From Cercis canadensis (lineage: Eukaryota > Streptophyta > Magnoliopsida > Fabales > Fabaceae): 64,000 nt of DNA. The translations under genes and the position numbers were made by a program. Position 1 is the first letter of the stretch. Each line of letters begins with the position of its first letter. The stretch is from assembly GCA_003255065.1 (NCBI GenBank), contig QAOA01005944.1:496001-560000 (forward strand), given 5' to 3'. Shown in pieces: positions 39,989 to 53,968 of the stretch. The notes beneath the pieces are model-generated. The model saw only the letters and a list, made by a program, of their open reading frames with translations, ran no database searches and was not told where the DNA came from.

Positions 39989-41203
39989 TATAAAAAAATT
40001 TACCAAAAAAGGTAAATCTTCCATCCAACAATCTCTTTTCAGAGAGGCTTATAGCGTTTTCTCCTCCTCAGCTAAACAGCAACTTTTCTTTTCATTTTCA
40101 TTTCACTTCACACTTATTATTATTATTATTATTTTTGGTTCACACCTTGATTAAAAAGCACCACGAAATGTGAATTTCAGTGGAATCTGAGTTGAATTTG
40201 GGGCCCAAATTTTAATCACGGGGAATATTGTCTAAACACTATTATGTCTCATAATTATTAATTAAACAATGTTAATCTTTTTTACCACCCCACTTCTTTA
40301 ATGAGTTCTTTTAACCATGCCTGTCTGATTGATTGCTTCGGTCTATATTTCATGTCGGCTTGTTCACATAAAGAAAAAAGCTGTCTTGCTTTTGTTCAGC
40401 CTCTGATTTCCCGGCGACAAGTCAGTTTTCTCAACTTTGATCCCGGCGACAGTACCCTGGTACCTTCGTACCCAGAAAGAGAAGTATCCATTTCCTGTTT
40501 TTTCCATTTTCGTCGCTTCTGTCTTTCTGTTTCTTCGTCGATGGTAATGGACGTGGTGGCCGGACGGTGACTCTATACGTCATTAATTTTATGTGGGTGC
40601 TGAGTTTTTGAGTAAATTTTCGAGCTTTTTCATCTGGGGTTGCTATTGAAATGGTTCTGGTTCACAGATTTTGGCTTGTTGGAGACCATTTCTTCCACAT
40701 GTTTTACATGCTTTGTTGATGTGGATGTTTCAGCTGCAAAGTTCTGGTTTTGGCGTTTTGATACTAATAGAAGAATTCCATTTGTTTAAACTTACTCCTA
40801 ATCGAGATTTTGCTGTGACACGCTAGTTGTGTGTGTGATTCCCTGAATAGTAAGCTCTAAAGTTAGCAGATTGCTGAAAGGGGAGACTTCAAGTTGAGCT
40901 TCTTCTAGTTGTTGAATTTGGAGCTTGTATGAGTTGAGGCCAACCCAGCACTTGGTTGCATTATTGGGAAAGGTCCAGGATTTTGTTAATTCTACTGGAT
41001 GTAGTTGGACAAGTTTGTGGCAGGCACTAAAGGGGATTCTTTATCTTGCTTTTCGTTTTTGGACAAGTGATTCAGCAATTATTGGGCAATGAATTGCAGT
41101 TAGGATTGTCTCTTTGCAAAAGACTTGCGGAACAAGGTTGAATCTTTACCAAAAAAGGCCAGGTGTTGAATTTGTTTGGGAGCCATCATCTTTATAGGTC
41201 GTA
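39989..41203 (+). promoter_or_regulatory. ARF promoter edge and long 5' leader with uORF
   Basis: TATAAA at 39989-39994 is the nearest good TATA box, putting transcription start near 40020 and the leader at about 1.2 kb, possibly with a leader intron. A TGTCTC auxin-response element lies at 40245-40250. An upstream ORF of 89 codons (40301-40570, MSSFNHACL...) precedes the main ATG. Long, uORF-bearing leaders are usual for ARF genes. The start site is inferred from sequence only. Confidence 0.45.
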
Positions 41204-44200
41204 ATGAAGGCTCCATCAAATGGTTACTTGCCTAATTCTGGCGAAGGTGTGTTTTTTCAGGGTTTACTTACCTAAAGTTTGCACTTCTCCCTCTATCTGC
41301 TTATGTTTCCTAAATCGTGAAGCACTAACTCTGCTCAGGGACTGGGAGGGTGATTGCTTTCAAGAAAAATTATGATCTTATCTTGTTGCATTAATTTAAT
41401 TACATTGTAGATCAAGTAATCATGACAAGTTTATGATAGTTTATTTCCAAAATATAGATGGCTGTTTTATGGCTTTCTTAGATATTGTGCATTCACTAAT
41501 TGGGTAATTTATCTTCTGGTAAGATAACATAGTCTGAGGAAAGGGGGAATGGAAACGGGTATTCATATTTTTTTTTTATGTGACGATTTTTTGGTTAATT
41601 TTCTTTGAGTTATTTAGCTGATACTCTTTTCAAGAATATATTTGTTTTTTTGATGTTCTTGCTGAACTGAATAAATATGATAGTATGGCTTCTTACTTCC
41701 TCTTTGATTTATTGCAGGTTCCTTTTCATTTATCTTTTACCGCATTTTATTCTTTGCTGAATTGAGGCAAAACTTTTTTTAGTTGTAAACACAATTCGTA
41801 TGTGCTACTAACCAAACTACACTGAAGCTATTAACAAACCCCTGCCCTCCCCAAAAGGAATTTTTTGCCCTCGTGTCATATTCAGTGCCAAAAGAATATA
41901 ATTCATTTTTTATGCTGCTAGATACTGAATCTTGCCTTAAGATTGATTTGTTACATCCTTAATTTTTTTAAAATTTATTTTTTAAAATTTATTCAGGACA
42001 TTGCAATCCTGCAATAGGAGACTGGAAAACAAGTTTTGCTTACTTTTCACTAGGAAAGAGCTTCTAAACCCAAGCTTCATATCAAGTTTTCTGTTTCGTT
42101 GAACTCTTAAAGTGCGTTGTACTTCTTCTCTGTCACGAAACATGGATTTTGAGAATTCAGTCTTTAGCTTCTTTGCCACGACTCTTATAATAATCAAAAA
42201 GTATGAACAAAGGGAAGAGTGGTCATTTACTTTACAATATTTCACTTTTTTCTTTTCGTTCAGAGGAGTAACATTATATCTGTTTGTGATTACAGGAGAA
42301 AGGAAGGCCATTAATTCAGAGTTATGGCATGCATGTGCTGGACCATTGGTTTCTTTGCCTCCTGTTGGAAGTCTGGTGGTTTACTTCCCTCAAGGACACA
42401 GTGAGCAAGTGTGTTTCTTACTTCATAAATCTAAGAGTGTGACTATGTCTTCATTTTGGTTTGTGATGCACTCTTTTCTGACTTCTAAAACTTTCAGGTT
42501 GCAGCTTCCATGCAAAAGGAGGCTGATTTCATACCTAGTTACCCTAACCTGCCGTCCAAGTTGATTTGCATGCTTCACAATGTCGCATTGCATGTATGTA
42601 TGCTTTCCAGATACACAACTGTTCTGTAAAACGGAATCTTATGAAGAAAAAGTTTTTAATTTCTTATAACAGGATAAGATATATTCCATCTGTACTGAGA
42701 TTAAATTCCTTGAGCCCAAGCTAGTTGATGAGTTTCACTCTTGACATTTTTGAACCATGTCTAGTCATTCAGGTAAACAAGTTTATTCAGAAATCTGTTT
42801 TCTGAACAAAATATATCCATCTTTAATGGTGTAGGTTGTCTTCTGCCGTATCATCCTAATCCCATAGTTTGATACTTTGATAGCTGAGTTTTTCTACCCC
42901 TCATATGCTTCTCCCATTGCATTTCATTGAGTATCTCACCCAGATATTTGCTATAGACCAACTGGGTGACGATTTGGAACTTGCAACTGCAATAATATTG
43001 ATTTGTAAAAGCATTTCATGTAATGGTCCTTATAATTTCCTTATATGGAACATGTATTGATATTGTTCCATTATGGTTTCGGTCAGGCGGATCCTGAAAC
43101 TGATGAGGTTTATGCACAGATGACCCTTCAACCTGTAAACAAAGTAGGTCAGCTGTTCGATCTAAAAGTTTATTGATATGTATCTGGGATCTTTTTCCCA
43201 CCTTTTGTTTTGTTCTCAACCCTAGCCAATGATATGAAACTATATCAAAGATTGTTTGACATGCCTGTTCTACAGTATGACAAGGAAGCAATACTCGCAT
43301 CAGACATGGGTCTCAAGCAAAGTAGACAGCCTACTGAGTTCTTTTGCAAAACTCTTACAGCTAGTGACACAAGCACTCACGGTGGATTTTCTGTACCTCG
43401 TAGAGCAGCTGAGAAGATATTCCCTCCTCTGGTGTGTAATTTTTCAAAATTCTTTTCATGGCAAGAATGAGAAGTTTTACATGATTCATCTGGGGCATTG
43501 CTCTTTCTATGCTGACAAGAAATGTGTTTGATAGGATTTTTCAATGCAACCCCCCGCTCAGGAGATTGTTGCCAAAGATTTGCACGACAGTACATGGACA
43601 TTCAGGCATATTTACCGCGGTATTGCCACTTTTTCGTATTCCTCATTGATATGCCTTACTGATGCATCATCTTTCTTTTTCTAACCACAAAGACATGTAT
43701 TATTTGTTAGTGATGCAACCTCATTTTGGTTGGAATAAAAATTTCATAAAAGAATATTCAAGACTATCATTTTAGATAATACTCCTTGATCTTGACACTA
43801 TGTCATGGGTGGTTTGAACAAATTGAGAATGTGGAAGATGTGTAATTGATGTTTTTTAAATTTGAATGCTAAAATTACTAGCACATGTGTTACAGGTCAA
43901 CCGAAGAGGCATTTACTGACTACTGGTTGGAGTGTCTTTGTTAGCACAAAAAGACTGTTTGCTGGAGATTCTGTTCTTTTTATTAGGTAAAAATAAATTT
44001 ACCATGTGGAAATTTCAGCATGATATTGTCATATGTTCCTGAGCTGAATGTGTGCGTGTTTTTAGAGATGAAAAACAGCAACTTCTGTTGGGTATAAGGC
44101 GTGCTAATAGACAGCAGCCAGCTCTCTCATCATCAGTCATATCCAGCGACAGCATGCATATTGGCATTCTTGCTGCTGCAGCTCATGCTGCTGCAAATAA

Positions 44201-47200
44201 CAGTCCCTTCACTATATTTTACAATCCAAGGTACAATTTTATACATATATATAACCACCACATGAAACTGTGTCCATTCTATATTTGTGACAGCTTCTTA
44301 TAGACGTTGGTGAATTTAACAGGGCCAGCCCCTCGGAATTTGTTATTCCATTGGCCAAGTATAACAAAGCAATGTACACTCAAGTTTCACTTGGAATGAG
44401 ATTTAGGATGATGTTTGAGACTGAGGAGTCAGGAGTACGCAGATATATGGGAACAATCACAGGTATAAGTGACTTGGATCCTGTGAGATGGAAAAATTCA
44501 CAGTGGCGCAATCTTCAGGTATTGTATCTGTAATGTTTCATGTAGAACTAAATGCATTATTTGATTAACTAGAATGGATGATGGAATAATTATTTTCACA
44601 TTTTTTCCTATCCTATGGAATTCATGGCATTAAATATTTTTTTGGTTCCTCATAGTTTCTAGATATTGCTTAATGATAAAATACTTTCATTTCCTGAGTT
44701 TTCTGTATCTTTCAGTATGCATTATGGTTCTATGTTCAATAATCTAAATGTGCTTGACCCTCTGTTTCTGGCCTCTAAAGTATGCTTAACTGTAGAAAAT
44801 ACTGAGCCTCTGAGTAGCTTATTGACGCAGTCAACTTTTGAACTGTTAATAGGTTGGATGGGATGAATCCACTGCTGGTGATCGCCCAAGCAGAGTTTCG
44901 ATTTGGGAAATTGAACCAGTAGTGACTCCTTTTTACATTTGTCCACCCCCATTTTTCAGGCCCAAGTTCCCCAAGCAACCAGGAATACCAGGTAGCAAGT
45001 CTCCCTTTATCTACTTTTTCAGTGTGTAAAATACAGCAACTTCTATTCAGAATTTTATTATTGACCTCCATTGATTATCTCTGATTTGGCACCTACCAAA
45101 ATTTCGTAGACTACTTTCTGCTTGTAAATAATTAATCTAAGAGATATATTTGTTATCATTTCAGCACAAAATATCCGTATGTAGAAACTTGAAATTGATA
45201 GTTAGTTTACTAGTAAATTTGGTTGTAGAATATGTGATCAGTGCCAAGAAGCTGCATAATATGGAATTTAAGTTGTGGATCCCTTAATCGCTGTCTTCAT
45301 CTTCATTATAGCTTAGTGTCTTAGCAAAGAAATTGATCTGTGGAGAAACGAATTAACTTCAGTATAATTCTACATGCCCATACCTTTCCTTTCCCCCTTC
45401 GACAAATGAAACATGAGAAGTGAGATTAAAGTTCTTGTACTTATTTCTTTCTTCCAATGCTCAATCCCTTCAATACTTGAATTTTATCTATTCAATTTCT
45501 CATCTCTTCTTGAAAAGCTGATAATAGTTATTTTACTGTTCGTGGAATTTATTGTTTTTCATAACCAATCTCCTAATTGTGAAAATGATATCAAGTGGCA
45601 TATATGTTGAGAGTATATTCTTACTTCTATGTGCAATTTTAGCACCAAGGAGTAGCAGTCAGAAAACCTCTATGCCATTCCCCTTGTCTGCTCAACCCAT
45701 CACTTCGAGTGTTGTGGAATATAAGTGGACTGGTGATAGATGATCCCTGCTATTTCTTTTGCAGATGATGAGTCTGATATAGAAAATGCTTTCAAGAGAG
45801 CTATGCCTTGGCTTGGAGATGAGTTTGGCTTGAAGGATGCCTCAAGTTCAATCTTTCCTGGTTTGAGTTTAGTGCAGTGGATGAGCATGCAGCAGAATAA
45901 TCAATTTTCTGCTGCTCAACCAGGATTTTTCCCATCCATGCTTTCATCTAATTCTTTGCATAGTAACCTTGGCACTGATGATCCATCCAAGTTATTGAGT
46001 TTTCAAGCCCCTGCCCTCTCTTCCCCAAATCTTCAATTTAACAAGCCTAGTTTACAAAACCATGTCAACCAATTGCAACAGCCCCCTGCATCATGGCCTC
46101 AGCAGCCGCAGCTGCAGTCATTGATGCAGACGCCAATAAGCCAGCTCCAACAGCAGAGGCAGCCGCAACAACAGCAACTACCTGAACCACAGAACCTGCC
46201 ACAGCAGCAGCAAGTACAGCAACCGCAGCCCCAACTGCATCAACAAAGAGCACAGCAGCCACAGCAACAGCAACAGCAACAGTCATGTCAACCAGCCATT
46301 GTAAATAATGGGGTAGTTACTTCTAGCCAGATTCCAAGTCAGAGTGTACAGCAACCAGTAACCTACTCTCAGCTTCAGCAACAGCAATTACTGTCGGGCA
46401 GTATTCCAACCCAGCAAAGTATGCAGTCAGCTAGTAAGAATGCATTTCCAATGACGTCCTTACCACAAGATTCACAATTTCAGCAACAGATGGACCAGCA
46501 AGCTAGTCTCTTACAGAGGCAGCAACAACAGGCACAGTTGCAACAATCCCCATTGCAGTTATTGCAACAAAGCCTGTCACAGAGGGCACCACAGCAACCA
46601 CAAGTAACTCAACTGTCACAGCAAAATCTCTCAGAGCAACAACTGCAGTTACAGTTATTACAGAAATTGCAGCAGCAGCAACAACAGCAACAGCAACTTC
46701 TTACCCCAGCAAGCCCACTTTTGCAGCCTCAGCTGCTTCAGCAACAAAATGCTCACCAACAAAACCAGCAACTACCACAGCTACCTCTATCTCAGCATCA
46801 ACCTCAACAGCTTAGTAACAATGCATTCTCAACAGAGAAGTTTCTCAACAGCAACAGCTTCTCTTCTTCAGCTCTGATGCAACCACAACAGCTTCCCTTG
46901 AACCAACCCCAGAACACACAGAAACCATTTACAACTACCAGAGCTCCTTCTACTCTTACAGAGGGAGATGCTCCATCATGCTCAACTTCACCATCAACTA
47001 ATAATTGCCAGATATCTCCACCAAATCTCCTGAAGAGAAATCAGCAAGTACCAGCCACATTAGGGGGGAGCCTGGTAGTTGAGCCTGCAAGCAATCTGAT
47101 TCAGGAGCTTCAGAGCAAGTCTGACATCCAGATCAAACATGAGTTTCCTGGTGTAAAAGGACCTGACCAACAAAAGTATAAAGGGGCCATCACTGATCAG

Positions 47201-48573
47201 CTGGAAGCTTCCTCTTCTGGAACATCTTATTGTCTTGATCCTGGTAATGTCCAGCAGAACTTCCAACTTCCCAACTTCTGCATGGATGGGGATGTCCAAT
47301 CACACGCCAGGAACAGTCTACCATTTGCCTCTAATCTTGATGGACTAACGCCTGATACTTTACTCTCAAGAGGTTATGACTCTCAAAAAGACCTTCAAAA
47401 CTTGCTCTCTAATTATGGTGGTGCTCCAAGAGATATTGAGACAGAGCTGTCCACTGCTGCTATCAGCTCACAGTCATTTGGAGTGCCAAACATACCTTTT
47501 AAGCCTGGTTGTTCAAGCGATGTTGCCATCAATGACACTGGGGTTTTGAATAATGGTTTATGGACAAACCAGACCCAACGAATGCGAACATATACTAAGG
47601 TTTGTCATTCTTTGCAATGGGCAATAGCAAATCTGTGTAAATATTATGCATTTACTGTATTAGTTGGATGTCTCTATTTAATGCAATACAGAGAAGTAAT
47701 TAAGGATGGTGCAAGTCGAAACTTTGTAGGCTTTTTTTTACTCTCCATATTTGGACATTAGTATACTTGAGAACTTGAGGCCTTATATAAAAGCATAACG
47801 GTGAATGCTTATTTAAAATTATTTACTTACAAGTAGTAAACTTCCTTTCCTCCTCTGGTTTTAGCTTTTCATGCCCTCGTGTTTTAACAATCACACCAAA
47901 GGCTGCAATTTGCAGTATTTCTTAACCTGAAATCTGTGTTGAGGTTTTTCAAAATGGAGTCTATCTTCAGCTCAAATTTTAACTGGAATAATTTAGTGTT
48001 ACCCGGACTACCCTCTAATTTTTTGGCCTCAATGCTCAAACGTGTTATAATATATTCTTTGGATGGTATATGCAAATGCATAATACTGCTTCAAACTTTT
48101 ACAGGTCCAAAAGCGTGGCTCTGTAGGAAGATGTATTGATGTCACCCGTTACAAGGGTTATGATGATCTCCGACATGATTTAGCTCGTATGTTTGGAATT
48201 GAAGGTCAACTAGAAGATCCTCAAAGGACTGACTGGAAACTAGTATACGTTGATCATGAAAATGACATTCTTCTTGTTGGTGATGACCCTTGGGAGTAAG
48301 TAGTGAATTCCTTGTAGTTTATACTAGCTACATTTTTCAGCCATTGTCTTTAGTTTATTTTCTCAAACTTTTCAACTTATAATTTCCTGCAGAGAGTTTG
48401 TGAGCTGTGTCCAGAGCATAAAGATATTGTCATCTGCTGAAGTGCAGCAAATGAGCTTGGATGGCGATTTAGGTAATGTTCCAATTCCCAATCAAGCTTG
48501 TAGTGGGACAGACAGTGGTAATGCATGGAGGGGACAGTATGACGATAACTCTGCTGCCTCATTTAATCGATAA
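41204..48573 (+). CDS. ARF19: Auxin response factor, ARF7/ARF19 clade (activator)
   Basis: Nuclear transcription activator binding TGTCTC auxin-response elements. Thirteen exons join in frame: 41204-41246, 42296-42408, 42498-42593, 43087-43143, 43276-43431, 43535-43619, 43896-43986, 44066-44230, 44323-44518, 44853-44991, 45765-47599, 48105-48295 and 48393-48573, giving 1115 aa. The N-terminus [12 protein letters not shown] is diagnostic of this clade. The B3 DNA-binding domain spans about 124-230 ([20 protein letters not shown]). The auxin-response/dimerisation domain follows, ending near [10 protein letters not shown] very Gln-rich middle region lies in the single 1.8-kb exon 11, which marks activating ARFs. 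The C-terminal PB1 (III/IV) domain spans about 985-1075, with an OPCA-type [17 protein letters not shown]. The protein ends in SAASFNR. ARF7 versus ARF19 cannot be separated; it is probably co-orthologous to both. Confidence 0.95.
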
Positions 48574-49874
48574 GGATGTCAAATCTGTGACATTCTGGAG
48601 CTGTCAACTTGTATCATTTGAAATATGGAGGACCAGCTTAACCTTTAAGAAAGTTATGGTTGGTGCCTCCCTGCTATATATCTCAAATGAAATGAGCTAA
48701 ACTCATTGCAATTGATGGGGTATTACGCAAGTTGGATACATGATTACATCCAGCATCCTATCCCAATCCTCCATCGCCACACCGCTTTTTATGGTGAGAA
48801 GTTTAGATCCTTAGATGTACCAAGACCAAGAACAGAATCTTTTACTGTTGATTTTAGATATCCTCCCTCAGAATCTTCTTTCTTGTCGCCAATAGACTAG
48901 GAAATTTTTTCTTTTTGGCGAGTTACAGCAAGGCCAGCAGGTGTTTAATATGACCATTCTGATATAAAAATTATACGCAGAAGTGTAGTAACTATAGTGA
49001 TGGACAATTGACAATGCATGCCAACTCTAACTTCTGTACACAGTATACAGTGCCTACGCTGTTTTCATGGTGGCAATTATGAGAAATCCACTATGGACGA
49101 AGAAAAGTTCACATGTGCTTTTTCTTTTCTGGTATAGTGTGCTTCAGTTTGCAGTTATTATAATGATATCTTAGAGATGCAGATTTGACAAACTGTTCAC
49201 TAATCTGAATTTGCCCCCATGTCATGCTTGCAAATCTGAAGCGCTCTTAATTTTCAAGTAATGTTACGTACACTTACCCTCACCTCCTTGGTACTTCTGA
49301 GTTCAGTCTTCTATATTGGTTCACCATCATAATATCTTTCATATTAAAAGTACATATATCCTTTGCAGGTACATTTATTATTCGAAGTAATTTTCGTGCA
49401 TGTCAATACAGACCCGTAGTTAAATGTATTGGACGCTGAATGGAAATGATATACAAAAGCAATTTTTTTTTTCCTTTTCCTATTTACCTAAACTGTTAGA
49501 ATTTCATTAAGATTACTTCTATTAAAAAGGTTTCTTCTTTGATTCCTCAAAGTGATTGTTTTGTTATAAACGCAATTATTCAGTTATATATGAGCTCTGT
49601 TTCCCACCTACAAACCAGTTTTCTGGAGAAATAATTTTTGCACACCAAGGTATTTACTGCCCATGCAAAGTGAACTCAGAAGGCATTTAAAACCCGCGAG
49701 AGAAAATGAAACCGACAACAATTCGAAAACTAGGGTGTCAAAAAGTAATGCAGATTGTCCGAGGAAACAAAGTTGCAATTAACTATATTTGAATCGTCAT
49801 TACAGTCAAAAATTCACTTTCCTCAAGATAAACGCACAAAAATTGAAGAGTTACAAAGCACAAACAAATTGATA
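48574..49874. other. Convergent intergenic region, ARF and CPN20 3' ends
   Basis: Holds the 3' untranslated regions of two tail-to-tail genes. A frame at 48706-48900 has no family resemblance. No other element was seen. Confidence 0.6.
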
Positions 49875-51830
49875 CTAGGAGAGGACAGCAATAACATCAG
49901 AGACCCTCAAGGTAATGTAGTCAGAACCATCTTTGCCCTTGAAGTCATTACCGGCATATTTGGAGTACATAACTGTACTACCAGGACTAATGGACAATGG
50001 TTTCCTCTTGCCTTCCTCATCCAGAGGCCCTGGTCCAACTGCTACCACCTGTAACATCCAAAGGAGAACAGAAAACTTATAGACTAATCATGGATACTGA
50101 AACAGTAAGATTTATATAAATACATATTAATCAGGCAAACATGTCAATTTATTAACTGAGAAATATGACACTAGCGTTCAGCTATCAAAGAAAGTGTTAA
50201 ATTGTCCATGAGCATATGATTCCAGCTACCCAAGGGATTTTGTTCAATAGTCTGGTAATTGTTTAAAACTACTATCTTCATAATAAGATTTGCAGATAAT
50301 ATTACCGTTCCAATAGATGGTTTCTCCTTTGTTGCCTCCGTAAGCAACAAACCTCCTGCTGTTTTTACCTCAGCCTCGGCAACCTGCAATCCATTAAATC
50401 AGTTAATAGATGCTATCATCACTAGCAGACACCCAAAATAAAACAGAAACGACAGTGTCTTGAAAAGTTACACCTTAAGACAGATTATAAAAAGCGCAGA
50501 ACCCAACCACACCGTGAGGACTAAGCCGTTTACAAATACGATGACAAACTATCCATTTTATCTATGCAATAGGCATAAAACTAAAGAATAAGCAAATTTC
50601 TGAACAGGAATATACCTTGATCAAGACTCTATCATTTAAGGGTTTTAGATCCTTGATATCATCTGTTTCGAGGATACCAACAATGTCATCATCCTTCAGT
50701 ATGAGATGCTTTGAACCATTGAACTCCACTTCGGTTCCTGCGTACTTTGAATACACAACTTGTGCACCTGACTGTACAAAGAAAACACATCACATTAGTT
50801 AAAGATTAGACACCACCCCCACCTCCCACAAAAAGAGAGAGAGAGAGAGAGAGAGAGAATAAATCATTGAGAGGTTTAAGGTCCCTGCAACAGCAGCATC
50901 ACCTGCACACTAATGTCCACTTTGCTCTTTCCAATTGTCTTTCCCTCTCCAACAGCAACAACCTCACCCCCTTGAGGCTTTGTTTGAGCAGTCGTGGGAA
51001 GTAAGATCCCACCCTCAGTCTTCTCTTCTGCATCCTTAACTTTTACCAGCACTCGGTCACCCAAAGGTTTGATAGAGGTATACTACAAGATAAAATTACC
51101 AGTCAGCGACATGTACCATTTTATGCAGGTAAAGAAACAAAAAACATGAAAACAAGCAAGACTTCAAAATAAGGATTTATGAAATCAGGAGTCAAGTTCA
51201 ATTATAAAGGTTATCAACTTTCTAAGCACCAAAAACAGACCCAGTAAGGGTGTTCATCAGAAGGGTGTTTAAACATATAACCAACCAGACTGCTGTGTAT
51301 CATACTTAAATACCAAATAAATTGAATCCCAATACACTCTTTAATGCTAGGACAAAACCTCAGAACATATGCATGCCATGTTGCTCAAAGAAGTCTGCTA
51401 ATATTACACTGCTCTAAGCTCATATATACAAACTACAGAAAAAAAAAATACCAGATAAAATCCTTTTAAGCATTTACTCTTACATAAAACTATCTGGATC
51501 CATATATGCAGCACACAAAAAAGCATACTAATGATCAGAAACAGAAAACTCACACTATCACTGTGCTATATTCCAGTAAATCAAATTTTCATTTTTGTTA
51601 TTCCCTTCTCTTCAATAAGATGAAATCAACAGGCAAGGGCAACAACAACATACCTTGGGAGCTACAGCAGTGGCGGCTTTGACAACAAGACCCCGGAACG
51701 ACCTTTGAGTGAGACCCCCTATTCTCACATGCCCAACAGAAGAAAACTTGACCCTCCCCGGTCGAAGCCCTTCCAATGATGGCAAGTTCCTTGTAGAAAT
51801 TGATGATGCTGTGAGCTGAGCAGTCGCCAT
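49875..51830 (-). CDS. CPN20: Chloroplast 20-kDa co-chaperonin CPN20 (double Cpn10)
   Basis: Chloroplast GroES-type lid for Cpn60, assisting folding of stromal proteins such as Rubisco subunits. Five exons join in frame: 51830-51654, 51082-50903, 50771-50616, 50383-50306 and 50048-49875, giving 254 aa (Arabidopsis about 253, from memory). Residues 1-50 are a Ser/Arg-rich transit peptide. Two Cpn10 domains follow in tandem, starting at [15 protein letters not shown] and [13 protein letters not shown]. Each has a mobile-loop region ([10 protein letters not shown] and [10 protein letters not shown]) and a YSKYAG motif near its end. An upstream in-frame ATG at 51857 lies in the presumed 5'-UTR intron, so [10 protein letters not shown] at 51830 is chosen. 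No abnormality was seen. Confidence 0.96.
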
Positions 51831-51844
51831 TGGAGTGTCTACTG

Positions 51845-52117
51845 CTAAGTCCACCATAAATTAATAGAAGATTCAAATTACACTACTGTACTCAGTTCAA
51901 TTGTAGTGAACATCAAGAAAAATGATAAAAATAAGAGAAATTGTAGGACCAAATTCAAGGATTGGCCGAAGATTAGATGAGTCATTCCATTATATGGTGT
52001 ATGAGATTGAAAGTTCATCTTATCCAGTTAAATTATCTTAATTTTTCCCGAGAAACATGCATGTGGACGAAGAAATCAGAGAACTTTACCATAAAGAAGA
52101 TTAGAACAAGAGAGTAC
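51845..52117 (-). other. CPN20 5'-UTR intron (predicted)
   Basis: On the minus strand a good donor (CAAG followed by GTACTC) lies at 52117 and acceptors at 51845 or 51842, just before the start codon. A non-coding first exon would thus run from about 52200 to 52118. The predicted intron contains the ATG at 51857, removing it from the mature message. Confidence 0.5.
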
Positions 52118-52617
52118 CTTGATCGAAAAAGTGCCCTGAAGAAGCTAATTGGGGTCTGAGCTCTGAAAGTGGAGGAACTAGTGTTGAAACAAAGATAAAA
52201 CCCTAAACAAAGAGTGGGGGTTTTATCAGATAATAGACGCTTCTAGAATTCGAGTCACACCTTGGCCCAAAAAAAATTCGAGTCACAATAAGAGTGAGAA
52301 GTTTATGTCACGCGCTCACTTGGGCTCCTCAAGCGGGTCTTACAGTCAATTCGGGCACCCGTTATTGTGACTTGCTCAATTTCATCCCACATTCATTACT
52401 TGCAATTTGCAAATTGAGTATAAGAGTTTTTTTTTTTTTTTTTTTNTTTTTTTTTTTTTATGCATCTGGCTGATAAATATCTTTGTAATATTAATAACAA
52501 CTTCAAGGGTTGATTAATAATAAGAAGATTGGAATTTCATCAAAAGCCTATCAAATTTACAAAACTTCTCACATATTATGGAAATACCTTAATTGCAGGC
52601 ATAGAATAATCATGTTA

Positions 52618-52722
52618 TTAATGTATTCACATATACAAAATGAAACTAAAATTATACAATAGTATGTATNTTAATGTATTCACATATACAAAATCAAACT
52701 AAAATTATACAATAGTATGTAT
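52618..52722. repeat. 52-bp direct duplication around N gap at 52670
   Basis: 52618-52669 and 52671-52722 are identical but for one base, split by one N. A separate N at 52446 lies in a poly-T run, where copies cannot be judged. Confidence 0.9.
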
Positions 52723-53148
52723 TACAGAATTTAATTTGAACTTGAACAATCCAACTAGCATAATATATATTTTTTTGGAAAAAAAATTGAGAAATTCTAA
52801 ATTTACTCTTATATTTAAGCAAATTGTTCACTTGTGTCATTTGCAGCAAAAAAAAAGGTTAATCACTTATATAATTAAATGAACTTAATCACTTGAGATG
52901 ATAAAGAAGAAGACCATTCATTGCTATAAATAAAGATGTTTATTTTTATCAAAGGTAGTCAAATGTTCAAAATTGCATTAGTTGGAGCTTTCATACGTAG
53001 AGAATGCTTAATCGTTAATTGCATATAGTTTCAGAAAAATTATTCTAAATGAGTTCAATCAAGATAAAAAGTTGATTATATACTAATAATGGACTGTTGG
53101 ATTGAAAAATAAATAAATAAACTTGATGTTCTTTTGATATTTGATTTA

Positions 53149-53370
53149 GCGTCTGTTTGGCTTTGGCAAATTGTGGAACTTCTATTATCATAATAATTGT
53201 TTTCACTAAAATTACTATTTAGAAGAATTAGTTTTGCTTTTTGCCAAATAACCTAAGAAATGTTTTGAAATTTAGTATGTTATAATTTTCTTAAAAATGT
53301 AATTTTGTACTTTTAGCTTTTGAGTCCAAACAAATGTTTTTGGTGTCTAAAAGGCCGAGCAAACAGGCAT
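53149..53370. mobile_element. Tourist-like MITE with TTA duplication
   Basis: A 222-bp AT-rich segment starts GCGTCTGTTTGG and ends with the inverse core AAACAGGC. TTA lies immediately outside each end (53146-53148 and 53371-53373). This is typical of PIF/Harbinger Tourist MITEs, with imperfect ends. Confidence 0.6.
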
Positions 53371-53968
53371 TTAGGGGTTCAAGATTATCATTAGTGTGAT
53401 GATTTTAGAAAATAGCTGTGGATTAATGAATCTGAGGGAAAGAAATGAAAATTAAAAGGTTAGATTAATTATTTTACTAAAATTGTGTGAAAGCCTGATG
53501 AAGGTCCATGGTTGGTGACCCGTAAGTGGTAGAAGTTAGATGGGCCAAACTAACCCATCCCACGCGCTTTTGTAGGATGCTGATTGCATACACAACACCA
53601 ACTAGAAACACTACAATGAGCACAGTCGTAGAGGATTCTGGAAGTGTGACAATCGCCAACTTTGCTTTGGAGCATCAACCATGTATTAAAAAAAAAATGG
53701 TGTATATAAGGCCTTGTAGAATACAAATCTTACATCCATTAAGGCCTATCCAAGAAAGTCCCAGCCCTATAAGCAATGTTGTTACTTGAATGAACATTTT
53801 AGTGAACTTTTTTTCACTTTCAGCAAAAAAATAAAATAAATAACTATTTTCACAAGTATTCAACAATAGGAATAATTTATTCCTTTCCATAATACAAGCC
53901 CATTTGATTCTAATGAGATTAAAGCTCATACTTCTATGATAAAGTACCTAATCTTTAACTATTACTCA

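Noticed and set aside
46065..46286. Ala/Val-rich minus-strand ORF opposite the ARF exon
   Set aside because: It is the antisense shadow of the CAG/CAA glutamine repeats.
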